44,405 bases of DNA. It comes from a virus. The stretch covers positions 1-44,405 of IMG/VR virus record IMGVR_UViG_3300043570_002078. One strand, 5' to 3'. Positions 12,580 to 18,630 of this stretch are shown piece by piece; the stretch's first letter is position 1, and every line of letters begins with the position of its first letter. The position numbers and the translations under genes are program-made. Below the pieces are notes generated by a model. The model was given only the letters and a program-made list of their open reading frames with translations, searched no databases and was not told the origin of the DNA.

Positions 12580-13302
12580 TCACTTCTTACTAGCAGAGAA
12601 TAGAATATCATTTCTCTCATATACGCATTGTCCGCAAGTAACGCAAGCAGACCCTGCTTTAGAGATGAGAGGAATTTTCTTATTGTTCTCAGGACACTTA
12701 ACGCCACTCTTGCCAATAAGGTTGAGCATATCTTCTTTACCTTGTGCAAAGGTTTGGGAAAGATAGGCTAGTTTTATTCCTTGAGTAGAGAGACCTTGTG
12801 CAACACTCTTGTTGTCGTCGTCTGTTGAGTAATATAAAGATAAGTTTGCAATATCTTTTAACCATACGGTTGCAGAGGCGACACGTGTATAAACCCAGAA
12901 TTGAACATCCTCGTTGTTTTCAATAACATCACGCCAGGCACGTGTATAAGTATCATTGAAAAAATCACCGTCCCAGTGAATGCGGAATAGTTTTTCTGCA
13001 TTGCGTTTATCGCAATCTTTTTTAAAGTCTTCAATCATTTCTGAAAGTAAATTAACCATAGTTTCATGATCAGCGTCTTTTAATAGGTCCCAATTATGGA
13101 GCAGGTTATCTCTTACTCCCTTGTAAATCTTTTCTAATTTTCCTGCGTAGCAGACTTTTTTGCAGGTAGGGGTTTCTCCTGGACAGGAATAGGCTTTACC
13201 TGCGGGGAGGCCAAAGGTGTTAGCAATTGTTGCAGTCTTGCCATTAGGACTGACAGCATTAGCGACCTTTCTATCGTTTGATCTTTTTAGTTTAGGGTTC
13301 AT
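12580..13302 (-). CDS. GP88-like phage protein
   Basis: 240 residues. The order SCPGETPTCKKVCYAG (residues 39-54), RIHWDGDFFNDTYTRAW (about 107-123), FWVYTRVASAT and a C-terminal Cys cluster (KCPENNKKIP, then CVTCGQC) matches the phage GP88 family. The many Cys may hold a metal or an iron-sulfur site; the biochemical role is not established. Its ATG overlaps the stop of the upstream small gene (ATGA). Family call is from memory of the pattern. Confidence 0.8.
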   Translation of the reverse strand: MNPKLKRSNDRKVANAVSPNGKTATIANTFGLPAGKAYSCPGETPTCKKVCYAGKLEKIYKGVRDNLLHNWDLLKDADHETMVNLLSEMIEDFKKDCDKRNAEKLFRIHWDGDFFNDTYTRAWRDVIENNEDVQFWVYTRVASATVWLKDIANLSLYYSTDDDNKSVAQGLSTQGIKLAYLSQTFAQGKEDMLNLIGKSGVKCPENNKKIPLISKAGSACVTCGQCVYERNDILFSASKK

Positions 13303-13445
13303 GATTCTATTATACCTTCCTGCACTGACAATTTGGGGTGTTTTTTCTTGCGTACGTAAACTTTTTTTGACGGGACATAGGAAGCAGCATTAGATCTACG
13401 TAATTCCATTAGGATACGTAACTCCTCATCTGTTTTTTTTGTCAT
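13299..13445 (-). CDS. Small basic protein upstream of GP88-like gene
   Basis: 48 residues: MTKKTDEELRILMELRRSNA, then a Lys/Arg-rich stretch (KKVYVRKKKH). Promoter TTGACT-17-TAAAAT with six bases to the ATG, so leaderless first gene of a two-gene unit. No family recognised. Confidence 0.6.
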   Translation of the reverse strand: MTKKTDEELRILMELRRSNAASYVPSKKVYVRKKKHPKLSVQEGIIES

Positions 13446-13451
13446 AGGATA

Positions 13452-13480
13452 ATTTTATCATTTAGTTAAGCCAAAGTCAA
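13452..13480 (-). promoter_or_regulatory. Leaderless promoter
   Basis: TTGACT (complement of 13475-13480), 17 bp, TAAAAT (complement of 13452-13457), six bases to the ATG at 13445. Confidence 0.72.
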
Positions 13481-13520
13481 TTCCTGGGAGATTCTAGACA
13501 AAACGGACATTCACATGTGA

Positions 13521-13531
13521 CCCCGAAGGGC
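13521..13531 (-). terminator. Small UUCG-capped hairpin
   Basis: Leftward: GCCC, TTCG, GGGT. The stem is weak but has the same tetraloop and position (just after a stop, next to ACATGTG) as the stronger hairpin at 6533-6548. Confidence 0.35.
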
Positions 13532-13536
13532 TTTTG

Positions 13537-13686
13537 TTATTTTCTATGCATAAGTTTTTTGTTTAGAGTTTGCAAAATATAAATACTATCTTTTTGTTTT
13601 CTAATATAATTAAATTGCAAAATCATTACTAAGCAAGATCCTGCGAGTGCGATTGTTATAGCGATTATATCTAGGTTTGTTATCAT
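13537..13686 (-). CDS. Small membrane protein
   Basis: 49 residues. Residues 5-24 form one membrane helix (LDIIAITIALAGSCLVMILQ), followed by a charged helix (YIRKQKDSIYILQTLNKK). The topology resembles small phage membrane proteins of the holin or spanin-accessory kind, but nothing specific supports that. It follows the 30-residue gene after one base. Confidence 0.55.
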   Translation of the reverse strand: MITNLDIIAITIALAGSCLVMILQFNYIRKQKDSIYILQTLNKKLMHRK

Positions 13687-13687
13687 T

Positions 13688-13780
13688 TTAATTTTCCTCA
13701 ATTTCTTTTAGTATTTCCCAAAGCACTGGCTCTAGTGCTAAGGATGCTTCATCTAACTTTTCTTGTAGTGTTTTAGTCAT
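13688..13780 (-). CDS. 30-residue acidic helical peptide
   Basis: MTKTLQEKLDEASLALEPVL then WEILKEIEEN: an amphipathic helix. Its ATG overlaps the stop of the upstream gene. Supported only by coupling and position in an operon. Confidence 0.45.
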   Translation of the reverse strand: MTKTLQEKLDEASLALEPVLWEILKEIEEN

Positions 13781-14078
13781 TGTCATATATCCATTCCCAT
13801 AAGTGGTGAGATTCAATAATTGCATCTGCTGGCGCAAATCGTTCACCTTTCCAAGTAATTTGGAATGGCTCGCCGTTTCTATCTAATCCATCGCAAGGCA
13901 ACTCAATTAGTTTTTGTGTTAGTCCGTCATTATATGCGGTAATGGCTTCAACGCATACGGATACCATTGAATGAGGAATGGGCGGATAGTGATTACTACG
14001 CAACTGAATAGTGATCGCAGTTTCTAGGGGGATATTGAAATCCCCGCTAGCCAACTCAGTAGATAAATTGTTACCCAT
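13773..14078 (-). CDS. Conserved phage protein (LRSNHYPPIP...)
   Basis: 101 residues. The pattern LRSNHYPPIPHSMVSVCVEA, NDGLTQKLIELP and PADAIIESHHLWEWI is one I recognise from conserved small actinophage proteins of unknown function. Coupled to both neighbours by overlaps. Confidence 0.75.
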   Translation of the reverse strand: MGNNLSTELASGDFNIPLETAITIQLRSNHYPPIPHSMVSVCVEAITAYNDGLTQKLIELPCDGLDRNGEPFQITWKGERFAPADAIIESHHLWEWIYDND

Positions 14079-14281
14079 TAAACTATCACCTCACAATAAG
14101 TTCCACTGTTGTATTCATTTACTTCTATTTCTTTTTCTTTTAATTCAAAGACAGTAACAACCATTTCAGTAAGGAAAGTTTTTATTTTTTCCTCACTCAA
14201 CTGATTAAACTCTGGGTATTTTTCAAGATCTATTGTGTGTTTGAACACGATAGGGGTTTCTAGTGTAAAGATATTACTCAC
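14078..14281 (-). CDS. Hypothetical small protein, GTG start
   Basis: 67 residues from GTG at 14281, chosen because it overlaps the stop of the upstream gene (CGTGAGTAA); longer forms would run far into that gene. It reads MSNIFTLETPIVFKHTIDLE and then alternating strands and helices. No family recognised. Confidence 0.6.
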   Translation of the reverse strand: MSNIFTLETPIVFKHTIDLEKYPEFNQLSEEKIKTFLTEMVVTVFELKEKEIEVNEYNSGTYCEVIV

Positions 14282-14504
14282 GATTATTTCTCGCTTCCTG
14301 TTGTAGTTCCTCTGTTTCGTCATAGTGTTCCTCATAGTACGCCTCATATTCTGCTAAGTCCTCATCTGTCCAATCTGCCCAATCTGATAAATCAGAAAAT
14401 AAATCTGTTGTTGGCTCAGTGTTGTTTTCTGGGGTATCGAAAATTGTATCTCCATACCCTTCGGTTTCTGGTGTAACTCTTTCAAAAGAATAAGTGTAAC
14501 TCAT
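14274..14504 (-). CDS. Very acidic small protein
   Basis: 76 residues with Asp/Glu making up about a third, e.g. DWADWTDEDLAEYEAYYEEH. Such acidic phage proteins can mimic DNA or bind basic partners; that is inference. Coupled by TAATG to the upstream gene. Confidence 0.65.
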   Translation of the reverse strand: MSYTYSFERVTPETEGYGDTIFDTPENNTEPTTDLFSDLSDWADWTDEDLAEYEAYYEEHYDETEELQQEARNNRE

Positions 14505-14692
14505 TACGCACCAACTTTCATAGTAGAATTATAGCAAGCATTTTCAAATTTCTCTGGTGAAAAATTGTCGTTGTCTGCTTGAAAGAAATCTGCGAAATCC
14601 ATTATTAAATCCTCGAATAAAGTTTGAGGTATTTCATCTTGGTATGCTCGCAAAATATCCGATACATTAACATAGTCTTTTCTTGTCATCAT
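14504..14692 (-). CDS. Small phage protein (RKDYVNVSDIL...DNFSPEKFENAC)
   Basis: 62 residues, or 61 from the second Met. The pattern RKDY, hydrophobic helix, DFADFFQADNDNFSPEKFENAC is a short family widespread in phages, unknown function. First gene of the operon 14692 to 13537, behind TTGTCA-17-TAGAAT and an upstream CRP-like site. Confidence 0.72.
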   Translation of the reverse strand: MMTRKDYVNVSDILRAYQDEIPQTLFEDLIMDFADFFQADNDNFSPEKFENACYNSTMKVGA

Positions 14693-14719
14693 TATAGGTT
14701 TTCCCTTCGTTGTTGTTAT

Positions 14720-14748
14720 ATTCTAAGTCTAGCCTAAGCCACTGACAA
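14720..14748 (-). promoter_or_regulatory. Promoter TTGTCA-17-TAGAAT
   Basis: -35 complement of 14743-14748, -10 complement of 14720-14725. The leader contains ATAACAACAACGAAGGG. Confidence 0.72.
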
Positions 14749-14795
14749 ACACCAATCCAAAATGCGGATAAATCGGACATTTCTTAAATTAGTTT

Positions 14796-14811
14796 TGTGA
14801 GATAGCCCACA
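14796..14811. promoter_or_regulatory. CRP/GlxR-like operator
   Basis: TGTGAGATAGCCCACA: one mismatch from the consensus, central TA present. A CGGACA motif lies at 14774. Confidence 0.55.
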
Positions 14812-14815
14812 TAAG

Positions 14816-14836
14816 TTATCCACAAGGTTATCCACA
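14816..14836 (+). other. Pair of DnaA boxes
   Basis: Two perfect TTATCCACA copies at 14816 and 14828, the same 12-bp phase and similar flanks as the pair at 5826/5838. Next to a CRP-like site and CACATGTG. Confidence 0.6.
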
Positions 14837-14886
14837 ATCACATGTGTGCGACACGCCCGAGTGCGTTACATTGAAATATAAGGGTT

Positions 14887-15072
14887 TTATAACTCCAATA
14901 TTTCTTGTGGTGGTGCGTCGCTATATACATACTTTAGATTTATTAAATCTATATAGCGAAAGCCACTCACTAGAGATTGTTCACCGCAAGAGTTACAAGT
15001 CCTATCCCAAGAGTCCTGACCGAAATTACAATCAGGACAATAGGCACACGCACTGTCTAATTTATATTTCAT
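14887..15072 (-). CDS. Zinc-ribbon protein (CPDC...CNSC)
   Basis: 61 residues. CAYCPDC near residues 9-15 and CNSC at residues 26-29 form a zinc ribbon, followed by GFRYIDLINLKYVYSD. Its ATG overlaps the stop of the upstream membrane gene. A generic zinc ribbon; the target could be nucleic acid or protein. Confidence 0.68.
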   Translation of the reverse strand: MKYKLDSACAYCPDCNFGQDSWDRTCNSCGEQSLVSGFRYIDLINLKYVYSDAPPQEILEL

Positions 15073-15179
15073 TTATCCCACCCATATTTCTCAGCCCTTA
15101 GCAATAAGCCAAAGGCTAACACGCCAGCAAGCGCAACGAGTCCACCAGATATTAGGGAGAGTAATGCCCAATAGTTCAT
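15069..15179 (-). CDS. 36-residue membrane microprotein
   Basis: MNYWALLSLISGGLVALAGV then LAFGLLLRAEKYGWDK: one membrane helix with a basic end. Overlaps both neighbours by four bases (ATGA), so it is part of the operon. Unknown role. Confidence 0.6.
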   Translation of the reverse strand: MNYWALLSLISGGLVALAGVLAFGLLLRAEKYGWDK

Positions 15180-15355
15180 CTTGATACCTCCCATTTACTC
15201 CAACGACCTAGACGATCATTATCAAAGTCAATATAGAAGGACTCAATGTTTTGATCACACTCAACGCATATGGTGTATGCAATATCGTTATGAGTAGAGA
15301 TAGCACTCTCTAGGGGTGTGTGCGTATGCACTTTATTTATTGTTAATGTAGTCAT
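15176..15355 (-). CDS. Small phage protein (CVEC...RLGRWSKWEV)
   Basis: 59 residues from the ATG at 15355, preceded by ACGAAAGGTGG. The pattern ICVECDQNIESFYIDFDNDR followed by LGRWSKW is a short actinophage family I have seen often. The CVEC pair may bind zinc. Function unknown. Confidence 0.75.
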   Translation of the reverse strand: MTTLTINKVHTHTPLESAISTHNDIAYTICVECDQNIESFYIDFDNDRLGRWSKWEVSR

Positions 15356-15473
15356 TTTGACCACCTTTCGTTGTTGTTGATATTAACATTTTAGCAGAGA
15401 GCACTGACAATGCCTCCGCCTTGCTTGCTTGGCGAGTAGCGATTACGTGCGCCTTAAAGTCATTTAGGTTCAT
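15333..15473 (-). CDS. Possible small helical protein overlapping a promoter
   Basis: 46 residues: MNLNDFKAHVIATRQASKAE, then ALSVLSAKMLISTTTKGGQN. Its ATG overlaps the stop of the upstream gene (TAATG), which supports it. Its frame also covers the TTGTCA-17-GTTAAT promoter and start of the next gene, which argues for caution. Confidence 0.42.
   Translation of the reverse strand: MNLNDFKAHVIATRQASKAEALSVLSAKMLISTTTKGGQNDYINNK
15382..15410 (-). promoter_or_regulatory. Promoter TTGTCA-17-GTTAAT
   Basis: -35 complement of 15405-15410, -10 complement of 15382-15387, followed by leader ATCAACAACAACGAAAGG and the ATG at 15355. Confidence 0.6.
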
Positions 15474-15643
15474 TACTGATCACACTCGCAAGGCTCATAA
15501 GGGTCAAACTCGCAATAGTAGCAACCTTGCGCCTCGAAATGCTTTTCGCAATAGTGGCGGTATTGGACCTCGTCGCAGTGGGTGAATTGGGCGTAATCGG
15601 TTAAATAGTACCGATTTAGGGGCATTAGGATTAATGTAGTCAT
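15473..15643 (-). CDS. Cys-rich small protein
   Basis: 56 residues with eight Cys/His-type ligands, including HC near 22-23, HYCEKH, CYYCEF and CECD. A likely zinc-binding microprotein. It begins MTTLI, as the gene at 15355 does, and both have the same ribosome-site stretch GAAAGGTGGTCAAAATGACT, so their starts may be duplicated. Confidence 0.6.
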   Translation of the reverse strand: MTTLILMPLNRYYLTDYAQFTHCDEVQYRHYCEKHFEAQGCYYCEFDPYEPCECDQ

Positions 15644-15745
15644 TTTGACCACCTTTCTTGTTGTTATAGTTTTATTCTATCAGGTACCACTGACATTTGC
15701 AGTTGTTATGTCAAGTAATTATCAGACAAATCGGACAACTCTCAA

Positions 15746-15761
15746 TGTGTGTTACATCACA
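15746..15761. promoter_or_regulatory. CRP/GlxR-like operator, left half of hub
   Basis: TGTGTGTTACATCACA: one mismatch, central TA present. Confidence 0.55.
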
Positions 15762-15787
15762 TAGCACAAATCGGACATTTCGGGCGC

Positions 15788-15809
15788 CGACATGTGAATC
15801 GACATGTGA
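15788..15809. repeat. Tandem CGACATGTGA pair
   Basis: Two 10-base copies with a 12-bp period at the centre of the hub. Single ACATGTG copies lie at 9191, 10419, 11259, 13512 and 14840, all between genes. Confidence 0.6.
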
Positions 15810-15833
15810 TGTCCGTTTTGCCCTAGTTTGTTA

Positions 15834-15849
15834 TGTGAGGTACATTACA
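15834..15849. promoter_or_regulatory. CRP/GlxR-like operator, right half of hub
   Basis: TGTGAGGTACATTACA: one mismatch, central TA present; centred about 80 bases upstream of the predicted rightward transcription start. Confidence 0.55.
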
Positions 15850-15885
15850 CTTTTGCAAAATGTCCGGAATCGCCCGATTCTCGAT

Positions 15886-15914
15886 TTGAGAATGTCAGTC
15901 CACTCGTGTATAAT
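15886..15914 (+). promoter_or_regulatory. Rightward promoter TTGAGA-17-TATAAT
   Basis: -35 at 15886-15891, -10 at 15909-15914. It drives the five-gene rightward block that ends at the terminator at 16802. Confidence 0.8.
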
Positions 15915-15963
15915 TCAGGGTATAAGGAAGTTAGGGAAAGTCCCTAAACTAGAAAGGCTCAAA

Positions 15964-16152
15964 ATGAAAATATACCAAGTGTTCGAGAACTACGAGGATG
16001 GCGCAATAGGAACCTTCTCAACAATAAAAAAAGCAGAAGCATTTATCAAAAAAGAAGATGCTAAGCGTTTAGAAAATATATTAAAAAACTTTGGAACTAC
16101 AGAAGGTTTCAATTACAAAATTAACTATATCGAAGAATTCGAGGTAAAATAA
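15964..16152 (+). CDS. Small protein, first of rightward block
   Basis: 62 residues from the ATG at 15964, with AGAAAGG seven bases upstream. It reads MKIYQVFENYEDGAIGTFST, then Lys-rich helices, consistent with a small alpha/beta protein. The open frame extends upstream but across the promoter, so this start is chosen. No family recognised. Confidence 0.7.
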   Translation: MKIYQVFENYEDGAIGTFSTIKKAEAFIKKEDAKRLENILKNFGTTEGFNYKINYIEEFEVK

Positions 16153-16365
16153 ATGACTTACTTTACAAATCAAGAAAACCTAGTGGATCAGTACGCTACT
16201 ACATCACCAAAATATCGCGGTGATGAATTAGACGAATCAGAAAAGTTACGCATTAGAAAAAATATTGCTAACAGTAAATCAAAACTTGCTAAGATGAGCG
16301 AGATAGAAAAAACAGCGTTGACATTAGAAACAATGGCAACTTACAAAATGATTAGAGAGTGGTAA
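16153..16365 (+). CDS. Hypothetical small charged protein
   Basis: 70 residues, directly following the stop of the previous gene. Helical, Lys/Glu-rich (DELDESEKLRIRKNIANSKS). No motif recognised. Confidence 0.65.
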   Translation: MTYFTNQENLVDQYATTSPKYRGDELDESEKLRIRKNIANSKSKLAKMSEIEKTALTLETMATYKMIREW

Positions 16366-16367
16366 AT

Positions 16368-16487
16368 ATGAGAAATCCATTTTTAGCAGTAGCAGACTGG
16401 ATGGACGAAAATATCCAGTACGGAATTATTGGCGCATTTATCGGCTTAGGTATTGCGGTAGTAATTGCTCTAGTAGTGGGAGGTTAA
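16368..16487 (+). CDS. 39-residue membrane protein
   Basis: MRNPFLAVADWMDENIQYGI then a membrane helix IGAFIGLGIAVVIALVVGG. It lies two bases after the previous stop. Single-pass small membrane protein, unknown role. Confidence 0.6.
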   Translation: MRNPFLAVADWMDENIQYGIIGAFIGLGIAVVIALVVGG

Positions 16488-16490
16488 CAA

Positions 16491-16610
16491 ATGGGGGATC
16501 TATTAGATGTCATCAGTAACCTATGCGCTGAATGTCATAGTGCTGGATTTGTTTTTTACGGGACAGAAGGTATCTTAGTTATGCCTTGCGAATGCGAAGG
16601 GGATAAATAA
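16491..16610 (+). CDS. Zinc-ribbon microprotein (CAEC...CEC)
   Basis: 39 residues with CAECHSAG at 12-19 and CECEG near the end, a CxxC/CxC zinc site like those in small rubredoxin- or DnaJ-type ribbons. Next gene follows with no gap. Confidence 0.6.
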   Translation: MGDLLDVISNLCAECHSAGFVFYGTEGILVMPCECEGDK

Positions 16611-16787
16611 ATGATAACGCTAACACTAACAACAACACAAGGCACAGAAAAGAAAATGTCATTCGATCAATTAGCACAGGTGCGGACATTCGTTGATGAC
16701 TTGCCTAAACGATTAAACAAAACAACACGGGTGCGGGTTGACTGTGATTTATTAGGATTGAATGGGTGGGTACAAGGTACACAATAA
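16611..16787 (+). CDS. Hypothetical small protein, last of rightward block
   Basis: 58 residues: MITLTLTTTQGTEKKMSFDQ, then LAQVRTFVDDLPKRLNKTTR and a C-terminal VDCDLLGLNGWVQG. Followed by a strong intrinsic terminator. No family recognised. Confidence 0.62.
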   Translation: MITLTLTTTQGTEKKMSFDQLAQVRTFVDDLPKRLNKTTRVRVDCDLLGLNGWVQGTQ

Positions 16788-16801
16788 AGCAAACAGATAC
16801 G

Positions 16802-16839
16802 GTGGGCACATCTCTATGGTGTGCTCACTAATTTTTTTT
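16802..16839 (+). terminator. Intrinsic terminator of rightward block
   Basis: GTGGGCACA pairs with TGTGCTCAC (one G-T) across a nine-base loop, followed by eight T. Further T-rich sequence follows to 16870. Confidence 0.85.
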
Positions 16840-16952
16840 GTTTATTTTTTTTGTATGTATGTATCGTACATCTGCAAAATATATTCAGATTTCTGTAAAA
16901 CCACTTTTCCCAAATATAAAATTTTTCAGAAAATCGGGTATATAATGAATAC

Positions 16953-17090
16953 ATGGAAAACAATGGTTTTGCATTGAAGGTTTTTCAACAAGAGGTTTGT
17001 CAGCATTGCGATTGCCAAACGGTATTAGATTTAAACTCTCCTTGGATACAAGAAGACCTATTTGGTCAAGAAGCCAATATTAAAAATTAA
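16953..17090 (+). CDS. Small Cys protein (CQHCDC)
   Basis: 45 residues with CQHCDC around residues 16-21, then LDLNSPWIQEDLFGQ. TATAAT at 16941-16946 lies six bases before the ATG, so leaderless. It ends one base before the convergent protease gene. Function unknown. Confidence 0.55.
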   Translation: MENNGFALKVFQQEVCQHCDCQTVLDLNSPWIQEDLFGQEANIKN

Positions 17091-17091
17091 T

Positions 17092-18630
17092 TTATTTTTG
17101 AATCTTTTCAACCTTAACCACATCACCAAAATCTCCAGATTCAACTACAGTTATTTTCCAATTTAGATATGTAAAACTTTCACCTCGCTCCAATGCTGCA
17201 TCGAATCTATTTTCAGATTGATTGTAATTATCAACTGTGTTTAAAAGTTTGAAACCAAAATCATTTTTTTGCTCTGAGGTATCCACTGCATAAATCAAGG
17301 CACCATTAAAATTCTTAGGTATTTTATAATTATATCCAACTGACCTTTGAGACTCAACAACTATTCCATGTTGCGCATCTATCGGAATAATTACTGCTTT
17401 AATTCCTGAATCTTTTACTGTATTAGGTCGAACCCAAATAGTTTGAGATTCAGAACCAACAAAACAAGCAATTTGTTTATCAGCAACAAACCCCATTAAC
17501 CATTTATCCCAAACAATAAAATCACCTGCTAATCCATGCATATTTCCCCAACCACCCATTCCAATCTCACGCTTTCCTGCTCTCATTCCACCCAATGAAT
17601 CATTTAGGCCAGCAGAATGTCCTATTGCTTCATGAATGGTTATCCAAGGATCGGCAGCAGTGGATGAATCCTGAGTACTTCTTTTTGTTAAAGAAGTTGG
17701 ACCCATAATGTAGATGCCCTTAACCGAACCTTGCGGTGTCGATACGGTTCCCCAATTTAAGCCTGCTGCAAAAAAAGCGTCAACGGGAACTTCTGGAGGA
17801 ACAACTCCAATTATGTAGTCTACGTTGGCAAAATTGATGTCATTTTTTGTTAAGTTTATTAATTCTAATTCTGTATTGTCACCTGTTGAATTTTTGAAGT
17901 CGTAAAAACTCAATTCTTTGGATAATTGATAATATTTAGTCGGAATTCGAATGTCTACTTTAACTTCAACATCGGATGCATTTGTGAGGTAATCAGAGAA
18001 AAATCTAAAGTATTTCTCAAAATCTATGGAAGGATTAGAATTGGTTTTATAATCTGTAAATTGCATTGGAATTACTTGAATTACAGCAGATTTTGGAAAA
18101 TTTTGAAAATCTTTATATCTAGGAAATCCCGTCCATCGAACGCCTGGTTGTATAGGATTATTTTTTAATTTACATGAATCAATATTTGAAATTGAATTTG
18201 TTAAATCGGTTTTTGGTTTATCTTTGATTGTGAATGGGACAAATCGATATGATCTTGCACATTGAAGATTTTGTAATGCCCAGATTTCAACCTTCGCCCA
18301 TTCTTTTGGAACTTTAGGATCGGCGTCACAGGATCTAACAAAATTGTTTGATATTTCCTTTGGTATGTAAATATATTTTTGGGTTTTCTTGTCGCATTTT
18401 AACCAATCAGTAATCTGAGACCCTTTTGGATACCCTTTAACTGTATTTGCTACCGCAGGGTCACAACTATCTCCTTCATCGATCCATGCTTTTTTGACAA
18501 TTACTTTTTTGGGTGTATTTTTTTTAATAATAGGTTTTTTGGTAGCCAAAATAGGAAAATTTGCCTGGGATGGAACAGCAGAAACAAATAAAAATGAAAT
18601 AGACAACAATAAAACTTTTAATTTAAACAC
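17092..18630 (-). CDS. Secreted zincin-like metalloprotease (HExxGH)
   Basis: 512 residues. Residues 1-23 are a signal peptide ending SQA. Residues 30-135 are a Lys-rich linker plus a Cys-containing domain (C56, C79, C101, C124). WITIHEAIGHSAGLND (about 329-344) gives HEAIGH: an HExxGH spacing rather than the usual HExxH. GMGGWGNMHGLAGDF and a WDKW motif follow, as in M6-like secreted proteases. The C-terminus is beta-rich. GTG start with GAGGGGAT upstream. It overlaps the end of the upstream gene by 13 bases. Host-surface or secreted substrate is likely; a virion part is possible. Confidence 0.72.
   Translation of the reverse strand: MFKLKVLLLSISFLFVSAVPSQANFPILATKKPIIKKNTPKKVIVKKAWIDEGDSCDPAVANTVKGYPKGSQITDWLKCDKKTQKYIYIPKEISNNFVRSCDADPKVPKEWAKVEIWALQNLQCARSYRFVPFTIKDKPKTDLTNSISNIDSCKLKNNPIQPGVRWTGFPRYKDFQNFPKSAVIQVIPMQFTDYKTNSNPSIDFEKYFRFFSDYLTNASDVEVKVDIRIPTKYYQLSKELSFYDFKNSTGDNTELELINLTKNDINFANVDYIIGVVPPEVPVDAFFAAGLNWGTVSTPQGSVKGIYIMGPTSLTKRSTQDSSTAADPWITIHEAIGHSAGLNDSLGGMRAGKREIGMGGWGNMHGLAGDFIVWDKWLMGFVADKQIACFVGSESQTIWVRPNTVKDSGIKAVIIPIDAQHGIVVESQRSVGYNYKIPKNFNGALIYAVDTSEQKNDFGFKLLNTVDNYNQSENRFDAALERGESFTYLNWKITVVESGDFGDVVKVEKIQK

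Larger units (their letters stand above)
15644..15963. promoter_or_regulatory. Divergent regulatory hub, no gene
   Basis: No convincing coding. In order it holds TCGGACA (15731), a CRP-like site (15746), TCGGACA (15770), two CGACATGTGA copies (15788, 15800), TGTCCG (15810), a second CRP-like site (15834), TGTCCG (15861) and the rightward promoter (15886-15914). The two halves mirror each other, as expected for coordinated control of the leftward and rightward gene blocks. Confidence 0.65.

Noticed and set aside
12486-12749. 87-codon leftward frame overlapping the GP88-like gene
   Set aside because: It runs in another frame of a well-supported gene and has no family features.
15697-15963. N-terminal extension of the gene at 15964
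   Set aside because: It crosses the hub operators and promoter; the ribosome site fits the ATG at 15964.
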